The position numbers and the translations under genes are program-made. From DATJIG01 sp050260515 (GTDB taxonomy: Bacteria > Pseudomonadota > Alphaproteobacteria > SMXQ01), in the NCBI GenBank assembly GCA_050260515.1, contig JBLNCI010000016.1:111810-175809 (forward strand): a stretch of DNA of 64,000 bases, read 5' to 3'. Positions 8,134 through 15,212 of this stretch are shown piece after piece (the stretch's first letter is position 1; each line of letters starts with the position of its first letter). The notes under the pieces are model-generated. The model worked only from the letters and a program-made list of their open reading frames with translations. It did not search any database and was not told the origin of the DNA.

Positions 8134-8808
8134 TCACGGCCACTTATCCCTTTTCGTCCCGCGCCGCGCGCCGTTGACCGCGGTCACGCGCCAGGTGGTA
8201 CGCGCGCCGCGCTCGAAGCCGGCGCCTTCGGGCGTGATGTGCTCGATCACCGTGAGCGACAGGTTGTCGATGCGGAAGGTGAGCGCCGCGTCGGGGTCGA
8301 GCGCCAGCGCGTGGGCGAGCGCCGCGCGGATCGAGCCGCCGTGGGCCACCGCGACGATGTCGCGCCCGGCGTGCGCGCTCGTCACGCGCGCGACACCCTC
8401 GGCGACGCGGTCGATGACGTCGGCGAAGCTCTCGCCCTTCGGCGCCGCGACCTTCGCCGGCGCCTTCCAGAACGCCTCGAACCCCGTGCCCATCCAGTCG
8501 CGCAGCTCGTCGAAGCTCATGCCCTCCCAGTCGCCGAAGTGCTGCTCGGCGAACGCGGGATCGACGATGGGGGCGGGGAGATCGGCGGCACGCTCGCCCA
8601 TCTTTGAACGGAGGGCGTCGGCCGTGCAGATCGCGCGCTTCAGGTGACTCGTCACCCACACCGCGTCGTCGGGCAGCCACTCGGCCAGGTGCGCGAGCGA
8701 CTCCTCGTCGTCGAGGCGGCAGTCGAGGTCCTTGTGACCGTAGAGCTCCGGCCGACCGTTGATCACGGGTGCGTGTCGCACCCACCACCAGCGCGTGACG
8801 ATGGCCAT
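8134..8808 (-). CDS. cobC: Histidine phosphatase, alpha-ribazole phosphatase-like (CobC)
   Basis: A 224-residue protein of the phosphoglycerate mutase/histidine phosphatase superfamily. The phospho-accepting His is in VRHAPV (about residue 11; RHG is replaced by RHA as in many CobC proteins), the acid Glu in FGDWEG, and the second His in AVAHGGSIRAAL. It probably dephosphorylates alpha-ribazole 5'-phosphate in cobalamin nucleotide-loop assembly. This role is inferred from cobS just upstream on the same strand and cobT beyond. The general phosphatase call is firmer than the CobC role. Confidence 0.75.
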   Translation of the reverse strand: MAIVTRWWWVRHAPVINGRPELYGHKDLDCRLDDEESLAHLAEWLPDDAVWVTSHLKRAICTADALRSKMGERAADLPAPIVDPAFAEQHFGDWEGMSFDELRDWMGTGFEAFWKAPAKVAAPKGESFADVIDRVAEGVARVTSAHAGRDIVAVAHGGSIRAALAHALALDPDAALTFRIDNLSLTVIEHITPEGAGFERGARTTWRVTAVNGARRGTKRDKWP

Positions 8809-8823
8809 GGGCTTGCCTACGGC

Positions 8824-8911
8824 GTCATTCCCGCGAAAGCGGGAATCCAGAGCAGTGCGCTTGTCCGCCGCCGCGCGAAGGGCCCTGGACCCCCGCTTGC
8901 GCGGGGGTGAC
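8824..8911. repeat. REPIN-like doublet, GTCAC/GTCAT palindrome family (copy B)
   Basis: Left unit 8824-8850 (GTCA, stem TTCCCGC/GCGGGAA, loop GAAA, TCCAG) and right unit 8885-8911 (CTGGA, stem CCCCCGC/GCGGGGG, loop TTGC, TGAC) face each other across 34 bases. It lies between cobS and the CobC-like gene, just upstream of the latter's start, so a cobS-cobC transcript would fold two strong hairpins here. Confidence 0.85.
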
Positions 8912-8951
8912 GAAAGAGAGGATGCGTGACGATGGCCATGCTTTTTTACTC

Positions 8952-9041
8952 GTCATGCTCGGCGGAGGCCGAGCATCCACGAGCTTTTGTTGGTGCCGTG
9001 AAAAGAAACTCGTGGATGGTCGGGCCAAGCCCGACCATGAC
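8952..9041. repeat. REPIN-like doublet, variant palindrome (copy C)
   Basis: Left unit 8952-8980 (GTCATGCTCGG ... CCGAGCATCCAC) and right unit 9012-9041 (GTGGATGGTCGGG ... CCCGACCATGAC). The layout matches copies A and B (outer GTCA/TGAC, inner TCCA/TGGA) but the stems differ (ATGCTCGG versus ATGGTCGG) and the inner ends extend to ATCCACGAG/CTCGTGGAT. It is therefore a sister family built on the same plan, 40 bases from copy B. Confidence 0.75.
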
Positions 9042-9083
9042 GGTGAAAGAGGAAAAATCCCGGTCGCGCATCGACATCCGCAT

Positions 9084-10412
9084 TCACATCGCTGCGGCGG
9101 CGGCGAGGAGGACCGACGTCGCGGTCGCCTGCTGCACCGCGCCGAGCACGTCGCCGGTGTGGCCCCCGATCTTGCTCATCGCGACGCGCGCGACGACGGC
9201 GGCGACGACCGCCGCGACGACGATCGCGACGAGGCCGGCGCCGAGGCCGATCATCAGCAGCACCAGAGCGCCGCCCAAGAGCGCCTCGACCAGCACGTCC
9301 TCGCGGGCGGGCTGGCCCGCGTCGTAGCCGAGGCCGTCGCTGCGCGCGGGCGGCAGCCACAGCAGCACCGCCGGCAGCACCGTGCGGCTCGCGATCTCGG
9401 CCGCGACCAGCGCCGCCGCGCCGGCCGCGGGCTCGAGCGTCTCGATCGCCGACACCTTGCAGCCGAGCACGATCATCAACGCGAGCGCGCCGAACGCGCC
9501 GATGCGCGAATCGCGCATGATGGCGAGCGCGTCGTCCTTCTCGCGCGCCCCCATGAAGCCGTCGACGGTGTCGGCCAGGCCGTCCTCGTGGATGCCGCCG
9601 GTGATCAGCGCGGTCGCGGCGACGGCGATCAGGGCGGAGGCAAGATGCGGCAGGCTGAGCTCCTCGGCCAGGAGGAACGCGAGCGCCCCGAGCACGCCGA
9701 CCACGAGCCCGACGACGGGGAAGCCGCGCGCGGCGGCGCCGAGCGGGCGCAGCGCGTTGTCGGCGGCGATCTGCAGCGGGATGCGGGTCAGGAACACCGA
9801 GGCGCGGGTGAAGTCGCGCCACCACGTGCCGGCCTGGCGCGCGGCCTCGAGGCGCGCGGCCTCGGCGGCGGCGCGTGCTTCCTGACGGGCGCGTGCGCGG
9901 GCGGAGGTTTCTTCGCGGGCGCTGGTCTCGTCGCGGGCGCTGGTCTCATCGCGCGCGCTTGCGTGTTCGCGCACGGCGCTGGTTGCGTGGGGGCGGGCGC
10001 CGGTTGCGCCGTACGCCGCCGCCGCCTCGTCGATGCCGGAACCTCTGCCGGCCGAGCCGCTGGTGTCGCGGCCATAGCCGGTGGTGTCGCGGTCAGACCA
10101 GCTCGCACGTCCGGTCGCGCCGTAGCTCGTCGCCGCGTCGTCGGCGGCGATGGAATCCGCGCGAGACTCTCTCGCGCGGTTGGCGCTCGCGCCCGAGTCG
10201 CGCGCAGGGTCATCGCTTTCGTGGGACACGCCGTGCGGCGTCGCACCCTCGGCCGCCTGTTCGCGCTCGCGCTCTTCCTCGCGCTCGAGCGCTTCGGCGC
10301 GGCGGCGCTCGGCCTCGGCGGCGGCGGTCGCCGCGTCGGGCGTCGCGCCATGGGGACCCGGCGCCCCCATGTCCCGCGCGTGTCCCGATGTCCGCCAGTC
10401 CTCGCTCGCCAC
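9084..10412 (-). CDS. cobS: Adenosylcobinamide-GDP ribazoletransferase with long N-terminal extension
   Basis: A 442-residue protein; CobS is usually about 250-290. Residues from about 190 onward are a normal membrane CobS (FTRASVFLTRIPLQ, GGIHEDGLADTVDGF with the acidic active site, then several hydrophobic helices), joining alpha-ribazole to adenosylcobinamide-GDP. Residues 1 to about 185 are an unrelated hydrophilic stretch rich in Ala, Arg, Glu, Ser and Asp. It has short repeats (SARDET, SARDET, SAREET; YGATG twice) and a charged coiled-coil-like part. A start at the GTG of 10412 is supported by AGGAG eight bases upstream. An internal GTG at 9974 could give a shorter form. Confidence 0.88.
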   Translation of the reverse strand: MASEDWRTSGHARDMGAPGPHGATPDAATAAAEAERRRAEALEREEEREREQAAEGATPHGVSHESDDPARDSGASANRARESRADSIAADDAATSYGATGRASWSDRDTTGYGRDTSGSAGRGSGIDEAAAAYGATGARPHATSAVREHASARDETSARDETSAREETSARARARQEARAAAEAARLEAARQAGTWWRDFTRASVFLTRIPLQIAADNALRPLGAAARGFPVVGLVVGVLGALAFLLAEELSLPHLASALIAVAATALITGGIHEDGLADTVDGFMGAREKDDALAIMRDSRIGAFGALALMIVLGCKVSAIETLEPAAGAAALVAAEIASRTVLPAVLLWLPPARSDGLGYDAGQPAREDVLVEALLGGALVLLMIGLGAGLVAIVVAAVVAAVVARVAMSKIGGHTGDVLGAVQQATATSVLLAAAAAM

Positions 10413-10547
10413 GACGTCTCTCCTCAGGGCGGGTTCGCTTCGCCGAACGCCTTCGCCGAACGGCGCGCGCGGCCGAAGCCGGCCGGTCCGCCTGGACGCG
10501 AAGGAGAGCGCGGGTGTCCGCCACAGGTTCCCGCGCGTCTCCCTACG

Positions 10548-10555
10548 TTATATAA
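10548..10555. promoter_or_regulatory. AT-rich palindrome between cobS and cobT (possible -10)
   Basis: TTATATAA is a perfect 8-bp palindrome and the only AT-rich block in the roughly 200-base divergent region between the cobS start (10412) and the cobT start (10619). It could serve as the -10 box in either direction. No convincing -35 box or cobalamin riboswitch core was found here. Confidence 0.3.
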
Positions 10556-10618
10556 GTGCGGCCCGCCCGCCAATCGGCCCGCGGCATCCCGCGCCGTTCC
10601 GCTTCTCTGGAATTCCCC

Positions 10619-11695
10619 ATGACCGCTGGCACGCCCCCCGGCTCGACCCCCGGCTCAACGCCGTCCTCCACTCCAAGCTCCTTCGCCGAGATCCGCCGCC
10701 TGGCCGAGGCCGTGCCCGGCCCCGATGTCGACGCGGTCGCCAAAGCCAAGGCGCGTGAGCCCAGGCTGACGAAGCCGGGCGGGGCGCTCGGCCGGCTCGA
10801 AGAGCTGGCCGAGTGGCTGTGCGCCTGGCAGGGGCGGCACCCGCCCGCGGTCGAGCATCCGCGCGTGGCGGTGTTCGCCGGCAACCACGGCGTGGCGGCG
10901 CTCGGCGTCTCGGCGTATCCGCCGTCGGTGACCGAGCAGATGGTGCAGAACTTCGTGCGCGGCGGCGCCGCGGTGAACCAGCTCTGCAAGGTCGCCGACG
11001 CGGACCTGCGCGTCTACGAGATGGCGCTCGACCAGCCGACCGCCGACTTCACGCGCGAGCCCGCGCTGGGCGAGGACGCCTGCGTGCGCGCGATGGCCTA
11101 CGGCATGATGGCGGTCGAGCCCGGCATCGATCTCCTCTGCCTCGGCGAGATGGGCATCGCCAACACCACGTCGGCCTCGGCGATCGGCCTCGCGCTGTAC
11201 GGCGGGAGTGCCGAGGACTGGACCGGCCCCGGCACCGGCGTCGTCGGCGACGTGCTCACGAAGAAGCGCGAGGTGGTGGCGGCGGGCGTCGCGCGGCATC
11301 GCGGCGACATCATGCGCGACGGAGCGGCCGATCCGCTCGCGGTGCTCGCGGCGCTCGGCGGTCACGAGCTCGCGGGGATCTGCGGCGCGGTGCTGGCGGC
11401 GCGGCTCGCGCGCGTGCCCGTGGTGCTCGACGGCTTCACCGCGACCGTCGCCGCGGCGGTGCTGGAGAAACTCAAGCCAGGGCTGCTCGACCACTGCGTC
11501 GTCGGCCATCTGTCGGACGAGCCCGCGCACCGCAGGATCTGCGCGATCCTGAACAAGCAGCCGCTGCTCGAGTTCCGCATGCGCTTGGGCGAGGCGTCCG
11601 GTGCGGCGCTCGCCATCCCGCTGATCCGCGCCGCCGCCGCCTGCCATGCGGGCATGGCGACCTTCGACGAAGCGGGCGTCGACGACAAGGAGTAG
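10619..11695 (+). CDS. cobT: Nicotinate-nucleotide-dimethylbenzimidazole phosphoribosyltransferase
   Basis: A 358-residue cytoplasmic enzyme that makes alpha-ribazole phosphate from DMB and nicotinate mononucleotide. Family landmarks in order are LTKPGGALGRLEELAEW, FAGNHGVAALGVSAYP, GEMGIANTTSASA, VVLDGFTATVAA, and a C-terminal RLGEASGAALA bearing the catalytic Glu. The ATG at 10619 is preferred; the frame is open to a GTG at 10556, but that lies directly after the TATATAA block. It is divergent from cobS. The last 49 bases including the stop are duplicated downstream at 11781. Confidence 0.93.
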   Translation: MTAGTPPGSTPGSTPSSTPSSFAEIRRLAEAVPGPDVDAVAKAKAREPRLTKPGGALGRLEELAEWLCAWQGRHPPAVEHPRVAVFAGNHGVAALGVSAYPPSVTEQMVQNFVRGGAAVNQLCKVADADLRVYEMALDQPTADFTREPALGEDACVRAMAYGMMAVEPGIDLLCLGEMGIANTTSASAIGLALYGGSAEDWTGPGTGVVGDVLTKKREVVAAGVARHRGDIMRDGAADPLAVLAALGGHELAGICGAVLAARLARVPVVLDGFTATVAAAVLEKLKPGLLDHCVVGHLSDEPAHRRICAILNKQPLLEFRMRLGEASGAALAIPLIRAAAACHAGMATFDEAGVDDKE

Positions 11696-11829
11696 GGCGC
11701 AGTCGCCAGCCCGCTTTTTGTGACGGGACCGCGTGCAAGCGGTGCGTCTTTCCAGACGGGCGGGGTGCAACCCGCCCTTGGGGCATGGCGACGTTCGACG
11801 AAGCGGGCGTCGACGACGAGGGGTAGGGC
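11650..11829 (+). repeat. Duplicated 3' end of cobT
   Basis: Positions 11650-11698 (end of cobT, its stop and the next bases) recur at 11781-11829 with 3 mismatches in 49. The second copy keeps the reading frame (ATFDEAGVDD then stop) but has no gene in front of it. The 82 bases between hold two hairpins with the same GTGCAA loop. This looks like a recent partial duplication or gene-end capture. Confidence 0.85.
11728..11777 (+). terminator. Twin hairpins with GTGCAA loops downstream of cobT
   Basis: ACCGC-GTGCAA-GCGGT (11728-11743) and GGGCGGG-GTGCAA-CCCGCCC (11758-11777) are two GC-rich hairpins with identical loops, 33-82 bases after the cobT stop. Neither is followed by a good T run, so intrinsic termination is uncertain. 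They may instead be members of another palindromic repeat family: GGGTTGCACCC near 63242 is a similar stem with the complementary loop. Confidence 0.35.
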
Positions 11830-11869
11830 TCCGCGTCGATTCTCCGCGCCGGGCCTTTTCTGTTTCGTC

Positions 11870-12246
11870 GTCACCCCCGCGAAAGCGGGGGTCCAGGGCG
11901 GCCGCTATGGCATCATGTCGGAATGGCGCAGCCTTGCCTTTACATCCTCGCCAGCGAGCGGAACGGCACCCTCTACATTGGCGTCACAAACGACATCGCA
12001 CGCCGTGTCTGGGAGCATAAGAACGAGGTCGCGGCGGGCTTCACGAAGCAATATGGAGTTCATCGTCTCGTCTACACGGAGTTCCACGAGACGATGCCGC
12101 TGGCGATCGCGCGCGAGAAGCAGATCAAGAAGTGGCGCCGCGCGTGGAAGCTGGAACTGATAGAGACGTCGAACCCGGCGTGGCGCGACCTCTACGAAGA
12201 CATACCGGGGTGAAAAACGCTGGACCCCCGCTTTCGCGGGGGTGAC
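11870..12246. mobile_element. GIY-YIG unit bracketed by perfect 27-bp inverted palindromic repeats
   Basis: Left unit 11870-11896 (GTCA, stem CCCCCGC-GAAA-GCGGGGG, TCCAG) and right unit 12220-12246 are exact reverse complements over all 27 bases. The GIY-YIG gene fills the space between them, starting 26 bases after the left unit and ending 6 before the right. Outside both units a TTTCGTC-like sequence extends the symmetry. The same two-unit layout with only a 24-34 base spacer occurs at 2404, 8824 and 63310. Mobility is inferred; no target-site duplication could be established by eye. Confidence 0.6.
11923..12213 (+). CDS. Small GIY-YIG nuclease superfamily protein
   Basis: A 96-residue single-domain GIY-YIG protein of the UPF0213-like type. 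YILASERNGTLYIGVTND carries the GIY-YIG-equivalent pair (YIL and YIG, about 7-19). It is followed by the conserved Arg and His helix (RRVWEHKNE), and by REKQIKKWRRAWK near the C-terminus. The family is expected to nick or cut DNA with a metal ion. It lies wholly inside the inverted palindromic pair 11870-12246 and has no operon partner. The ATG follows the left hairpin closely and no clear ribosome site is seen. A housekeeping DNA-repair role cannot be excluded. Confidence 0.88.
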   Translation: MAQPCLYILASERNGTLYIGVTNDIARRVWEHKNEVAAGFTKQYGVHRLVYTEFHETMPLAIAREKQIKKWRRAWKLELIETSNPAWRDLYEDIPG

Positions 12247-12392
12247 GAAAAAAATGGTGCGGGTGACGAGGAAAACGGCGGGCCAGTGACTACAAATCTC
12301 GGCCAAAAGTGAGCCGTCACCGGGGGTACCCCCATCCGCGCCGAACCAACCCCCGGCGCGCGTGACGGCGCGAATCCGACTATCATCGCCTC

Positions 12393-13151
12393 ATGCTCGG
12401 GTGGTTCCGACAGAAGCGCGCGGTCGAGGCGGCGCCGGAGGCGACGGCGCCCGAGGGCACGCGCATCTACGCGGTGGGCGACATCCACGGCCGCGCCGAC
12501 CTGCTCGCCGACCTCCATCGCATGATCGTCGCCGACGCCGCGACCGCGCCCGCGCGCAAGGTCGTGGTCTATCTCGGCGACTACGTCGATCGCGGCCTGC
12601 AGTCGCGCCAGGTCATCGACATGCTGGCGAACGAGCCGCTCGCGGGCTTCGAGCGCGTCCACCTCAAGGGCAACCACGAGGAGGCGATGCTCGAGTTCCT
12701 CGCCGACCCGCGCATCGGCCCGAGCTGGACGCAGTTCGGCGGCGCGGCGACGCTGATGAGCTACGGCGCGGGGCGCGTGACGCCGGCGTCGCCCGAGTCC
12801 GCGTTCGCCGCGGCGCAAGCCGCACTCGCCGAGAACCTGCCGCCCGCGCACCTCGCGTTCCTGCGCGACCTCGCGCTGTGTCGCGAAGAGGGCGGCTACT
12901 GGTTCGTCCACGCCGGCGCGCGCCCCGGCGTGCCGCTCGACGAGCAGTCGCCCGAGGACATGCTGTGGATCCGCGACGAGTTCCTGCTGTCGCGCGAGGC
13001 TTTCGGCCGCGTCGTCGTCCACGGCCATACGATCACCGACGAGCCCGAAGTGTGTGTCAACCGGATCGGAATAGACACGGGCGCGTTCGCGACCGGGCGG
13101 CTAACGTGCCTCGTGCTCGAGGGCGCCGAGCGGCGATTCCTCTTCACCTGA
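12393..13151 (+). CDS. Metallophosphoesterase, PrpA/PP2A-like serine/threonine phosphatase
   Basis: A 252-residue soluble calcineurin-like phosphatase. The metal-binding motifs appear in order as VGDIHGR (about 28-34), LGDYVDRG (about 61-68) and KGNHE (about 90-94), with histidines in WFVHAG and VVHGHT near the C-terminus. The set matches bacterial Ser/Thr or diadenosine-tetraphosphatase-type enzymes. The substrate is not predictable. It lies 35 bases upstream of galE on the same strand and may be cotranscribed with it. Confidence 0.88.
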   Translation: MLGWFRQKRAVEAAPEATAPEGTRIYAVGDIHGRADLLADLHRMIVADAATAPARKVVVYLGDYVDRGLQSRQVIDMLANEPLAGFERVHLKGNHEEAMLEFLADPRIGPSWTQFGGAATLMSYGAGRVTPASPESAFAAAQAALAENLPPAHLAFLRDLALCREEGGYWFVHAGARPGVPLDEQSPEDMLWIRDEFLLSREAFGRVVVHGHTITDEPEVCVNRIGIDTGAFATGRLTCLVLEGAERRFLFT

Positions 13152-13185
13152 CATCCATATTCGATCCTCGGACGCGACACAGATA

Positions 13186-14187
13186 ATGACCGACAAGACC
13201 GTTCTCGTGACCGGAGGCGCCGGATACGTCGGCAGCCACGTCTGCCTCGCCCTCGCCGCGGCCGGATACCGGCCCGTCGTCTACGACAATCTCTCCCGCG
13301 GCCATCGCTGGGCGGTGCAGTTCGGCCCGCTCGAGGAAGGCGAGATCGGCGACGCGCGCCGTCTCGCCGAGGTGTTCGCGAAGCACCGGCCGAGCGCGGT
13401 GCTGCACTTCGCGGCGCTGACCTACGTCGGCGAGTCGGTGAGCGAGCCCGCGCTCTACTACCGCAACAACGTCGCCGGGACGCTGACGCTGCTCGAAGCC
13501 ATGCGCGCGGCCGACGTGCGCACGATCGTGTTCTCGTCGACCGCGGCGGTGTACGGCGAGCCCGCGGTGTCGCCGATCCCCGAGAGCGTCACGCTCGATC
13601 CGATCAACCCCTACGGCCGGTCGAAGCTGATGGCCGAGCGCGTCATCGGCGACTTCGTCGCGGCCTACGGCTTCCGCGCCGCGGCGCTGCGCTACTTCAA
13701 CGCCGCCGGCGCCGACGGCGACAGCCGCATCGGCGAGGACCACGATCCCGAGACGCACCTGATCCCGCTGGTGCTCGACGCGGCGGCGGGGCGGCGCAAG
13801 TCCATCACCGTGTTCGGCGAGGACTACCCGACCGAGGACGGCACGTGCATCCGCGACTACATCCACGTGCTCGACCTCGCCGAAGCCCACGTGCGGGCAC
13901 TCGCGTTCCTGTCCGGGTCGGGCGAGGCGCGGTTCCTCGGCCTCAACCTCGGCACCGGCTCGGGCGCGAGCGTCCGGCAGGTGATCGACGCCGCCCGGCG
14001 GGTCACCGGCCGGGACATCCCGGTCCAGACCGGCGCCCGCCGCCCGGGCGACCCCCCGGCGCTGGTGGCGGATCCGTCCCGGGCCATGGCGATGCTGGGC
14101 TGGAAACCCAAGCGCGCCGCCCTCGACACGGTGGTCGCGGATGCCTGGAAGTGGCACCAGCGGCACTTCTCGGTGGCCGCCGTCTAG
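13186..14187 (+). CDS. galE: UDP-glucose 4-epimerase
   Basis: A 333-residue extended short-chain dehydrogenase, normal for GalE/ExoB. The NAD loop GGAGYVGSH is at about 10-18, the catalytic Ser/Thr in FSSTAAVYGE, and YGRSKLMAE carries the YxxxK pair (about 144-148). LRYFNAAGAD is typical of GalE. It interconverts UDP-glucose and UDP-galactose. Its position at the head of the polysaccharide locus suggests supply of UDP-galactose for it. Confidence 0.93.
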   Translation: MTDKTVLVTGGAGYVGSHVCLALAAAGYRPVVYDNLSRGHRWAVQFGPLEEGEIGDARRLAEVFAKHRPSAVLHFAALTYVGESVSEPALYYRNNVAGTLTLLEAMRAADVRTIVFSSTAAVYGEPAVSPIPESVTLDPINPYGRSKLMAERVIGDFVAAYGFRAAALRYFNAAGADGDSRIGEDHDPETHLIPLVLDAAAGRRKSITVFGEDYPTEDGTCIRDYIHVLDLAEAHVRALAFLSGSGEARFLGLNLGTGSGASVRQVIDAARRVTGRDIPVQTGARRPGDPPALVADPSRAMAMLGWKPKRAALDTVVADAWKWHQRHFSVAAV

Positions 14188-14297
14188 GTCGACGGAAGCG
14201 GCAAATTAACTGTAAAAAGGTTGAGTTGCCGCCGCGCCACACCCGCCGGAAAACCGATTCGTTAACAACGGCGCGGTGTTAGCCCGCGCAGACAGTC

Positions 14298-14327
14298 TTG
14301 TTCGCGCAAAGCTTCGCATGGTATAAA
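14298..14327 (+). promoter_or_regulatory. Candidate sigma-70-type promoter for the export operon
   Basis: TTGTTC (14298-14303) and TATAAA (14322-14327) are separated by 18 bases and lie 37 bases upstream of the Ala-rich protein's start. This is the most promoter-like pair in the 176-base gap after galE and would drive the barrel, export protein and autokinase genes. Confidence 0.45.
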
Positions 14328-14363
14328 ATCAAGCGTATTTCGGGGGTTAACGAGGGGTCCCAG

Positions 14364-15143
14364 ATGAAGCGGGTCGGTATCGAGATCACGCGTGTGATGG
14401 CGCTCGCGCTTGCCGCGGCGGTCGTGGCGCCGCTCGCCCGCGCCGCCGACGTCCAGGTCGCGCAGGCCGAGACCCAGACGCTGCCGCCCGCGATCGCCAA
14501 CGCGATTGCGCAAGCCGCGGCGTCGGGTGACCCGGCCGCGCTGTCCAATGCAGTCTCTCAGGCGATCGCCGCGAACCCGGCGCTCGCCGCCTCGATCGTC
14601 ACCGCCGCCGTGACGCTCGCGCCGAACCTCGCGGTGTCCGTCACCGCCGCGGCGGTGGTCGCGAACCCCGGTGCCGCCGCGCAGATCGCCGCCGCCGCCG
14701 CGAAGGCCGCGCCGACCGCCGCTGCGCAGATCGCCGTCGCCGCCGTCGGAGCGGTCGCGGCGCGCGCTGCGACTCCCGCAGCCGGCGCGACCGGAGGCAC
14801 AGCTCCCGCCGACAATTCGGCTGCCAACGCGAACATCGTCGCCGCAGTGGCCGCTGCCGTTCCGACCCAAGCCGCGAACGTGACCGTCGCCGTCGTGCAG
14901 TCGCTCCCGCCGGCGCAGCAGCAGAGCCAAGGTCAGAGCATTGTGCAGGCGGTCGCGAACGCGGTTCCGGCCGCGCTGCCGGCGATCACGACCGCGCTGC
15001 CGAACGTTCCGCCGCCGCAGCAGCAACAGCAACAGCAGACGGCAAATCCGCCGCCCCCGCCGCCGGTCGTCGTCGTGCAGAACAACAATAACAACAATAC
15101 CCAGCCGCCGGTCTATGTGCCGCCGGCGACCAGCGCACACTAA
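14364..15143 (+). CDS. Exported alanine-rich repeat protein of unknown function
   Basis: 259 residues, not recognised as a known family. An N-terminal signal peptide (MKRVGIEITRVMALALAAAV ... ARA, cleavage near 28) is followed by an extremely Ala-rich region. Units of about 15 residues recur there (NPGAAAQIAAAAAKA, APTAAAQIAVAAVGA), then a second Ala/Val helical stretch and a low-complexity tail with Gln, Pro and Asn runs. It is the first gene after the candidate promoter and 69 bases before the outer-membrane barrel, so it probably acts in the periplasm or envelope in polysaccharide export. An upstream TTG in frame at 14298 overlaps the promoter and is not preferred. Confidence 0.75.
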   Translation: MKRVGIEITRVMALALAAAVVAPLARAADVQVAQAETQTLPPAIANAIAQAAASGDPAALSNAVSQAIAANPALAASIVTAAVTLAPNLAVSVTAAAVVANPGAAAQIAAAAAKAAPTAAAQIAVAAVGAVAARAATPAAGATGGTAPADNSAANANIVAAVAAAVPTQAANVTVAVVQSLPPAQQQSQGQSIVQAVANAVPAALPAITTALPNVPPPQQQQQQQTANPPPPPPVVVVQNNNNNNTQPPVYVPPATSAH

Positions 15144-15212
15144 ACGATGAAAACAACAACGATCCGGCGTCCGGCCGACTGCCCGCGCCGGACGATGCAG
15201 TGGGCTAGATAG

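Noticed and set aside
8824..9041. Intrinsic terminator between cobS and the CobC-like gene
   Set aside because: The hairpins are strong but belong to a dispersed repeat family found in several unrelated gaps, and no T run follows on the minus strand.
10413..10618. Cobalamin riboswitch between cobS and cobT
   Set aside because: A GCCACAGG word near 10520 looked suggestive, but neither the GGGAA...GGTG core nor the CCCGCAACTGT-type box is present on either strand.
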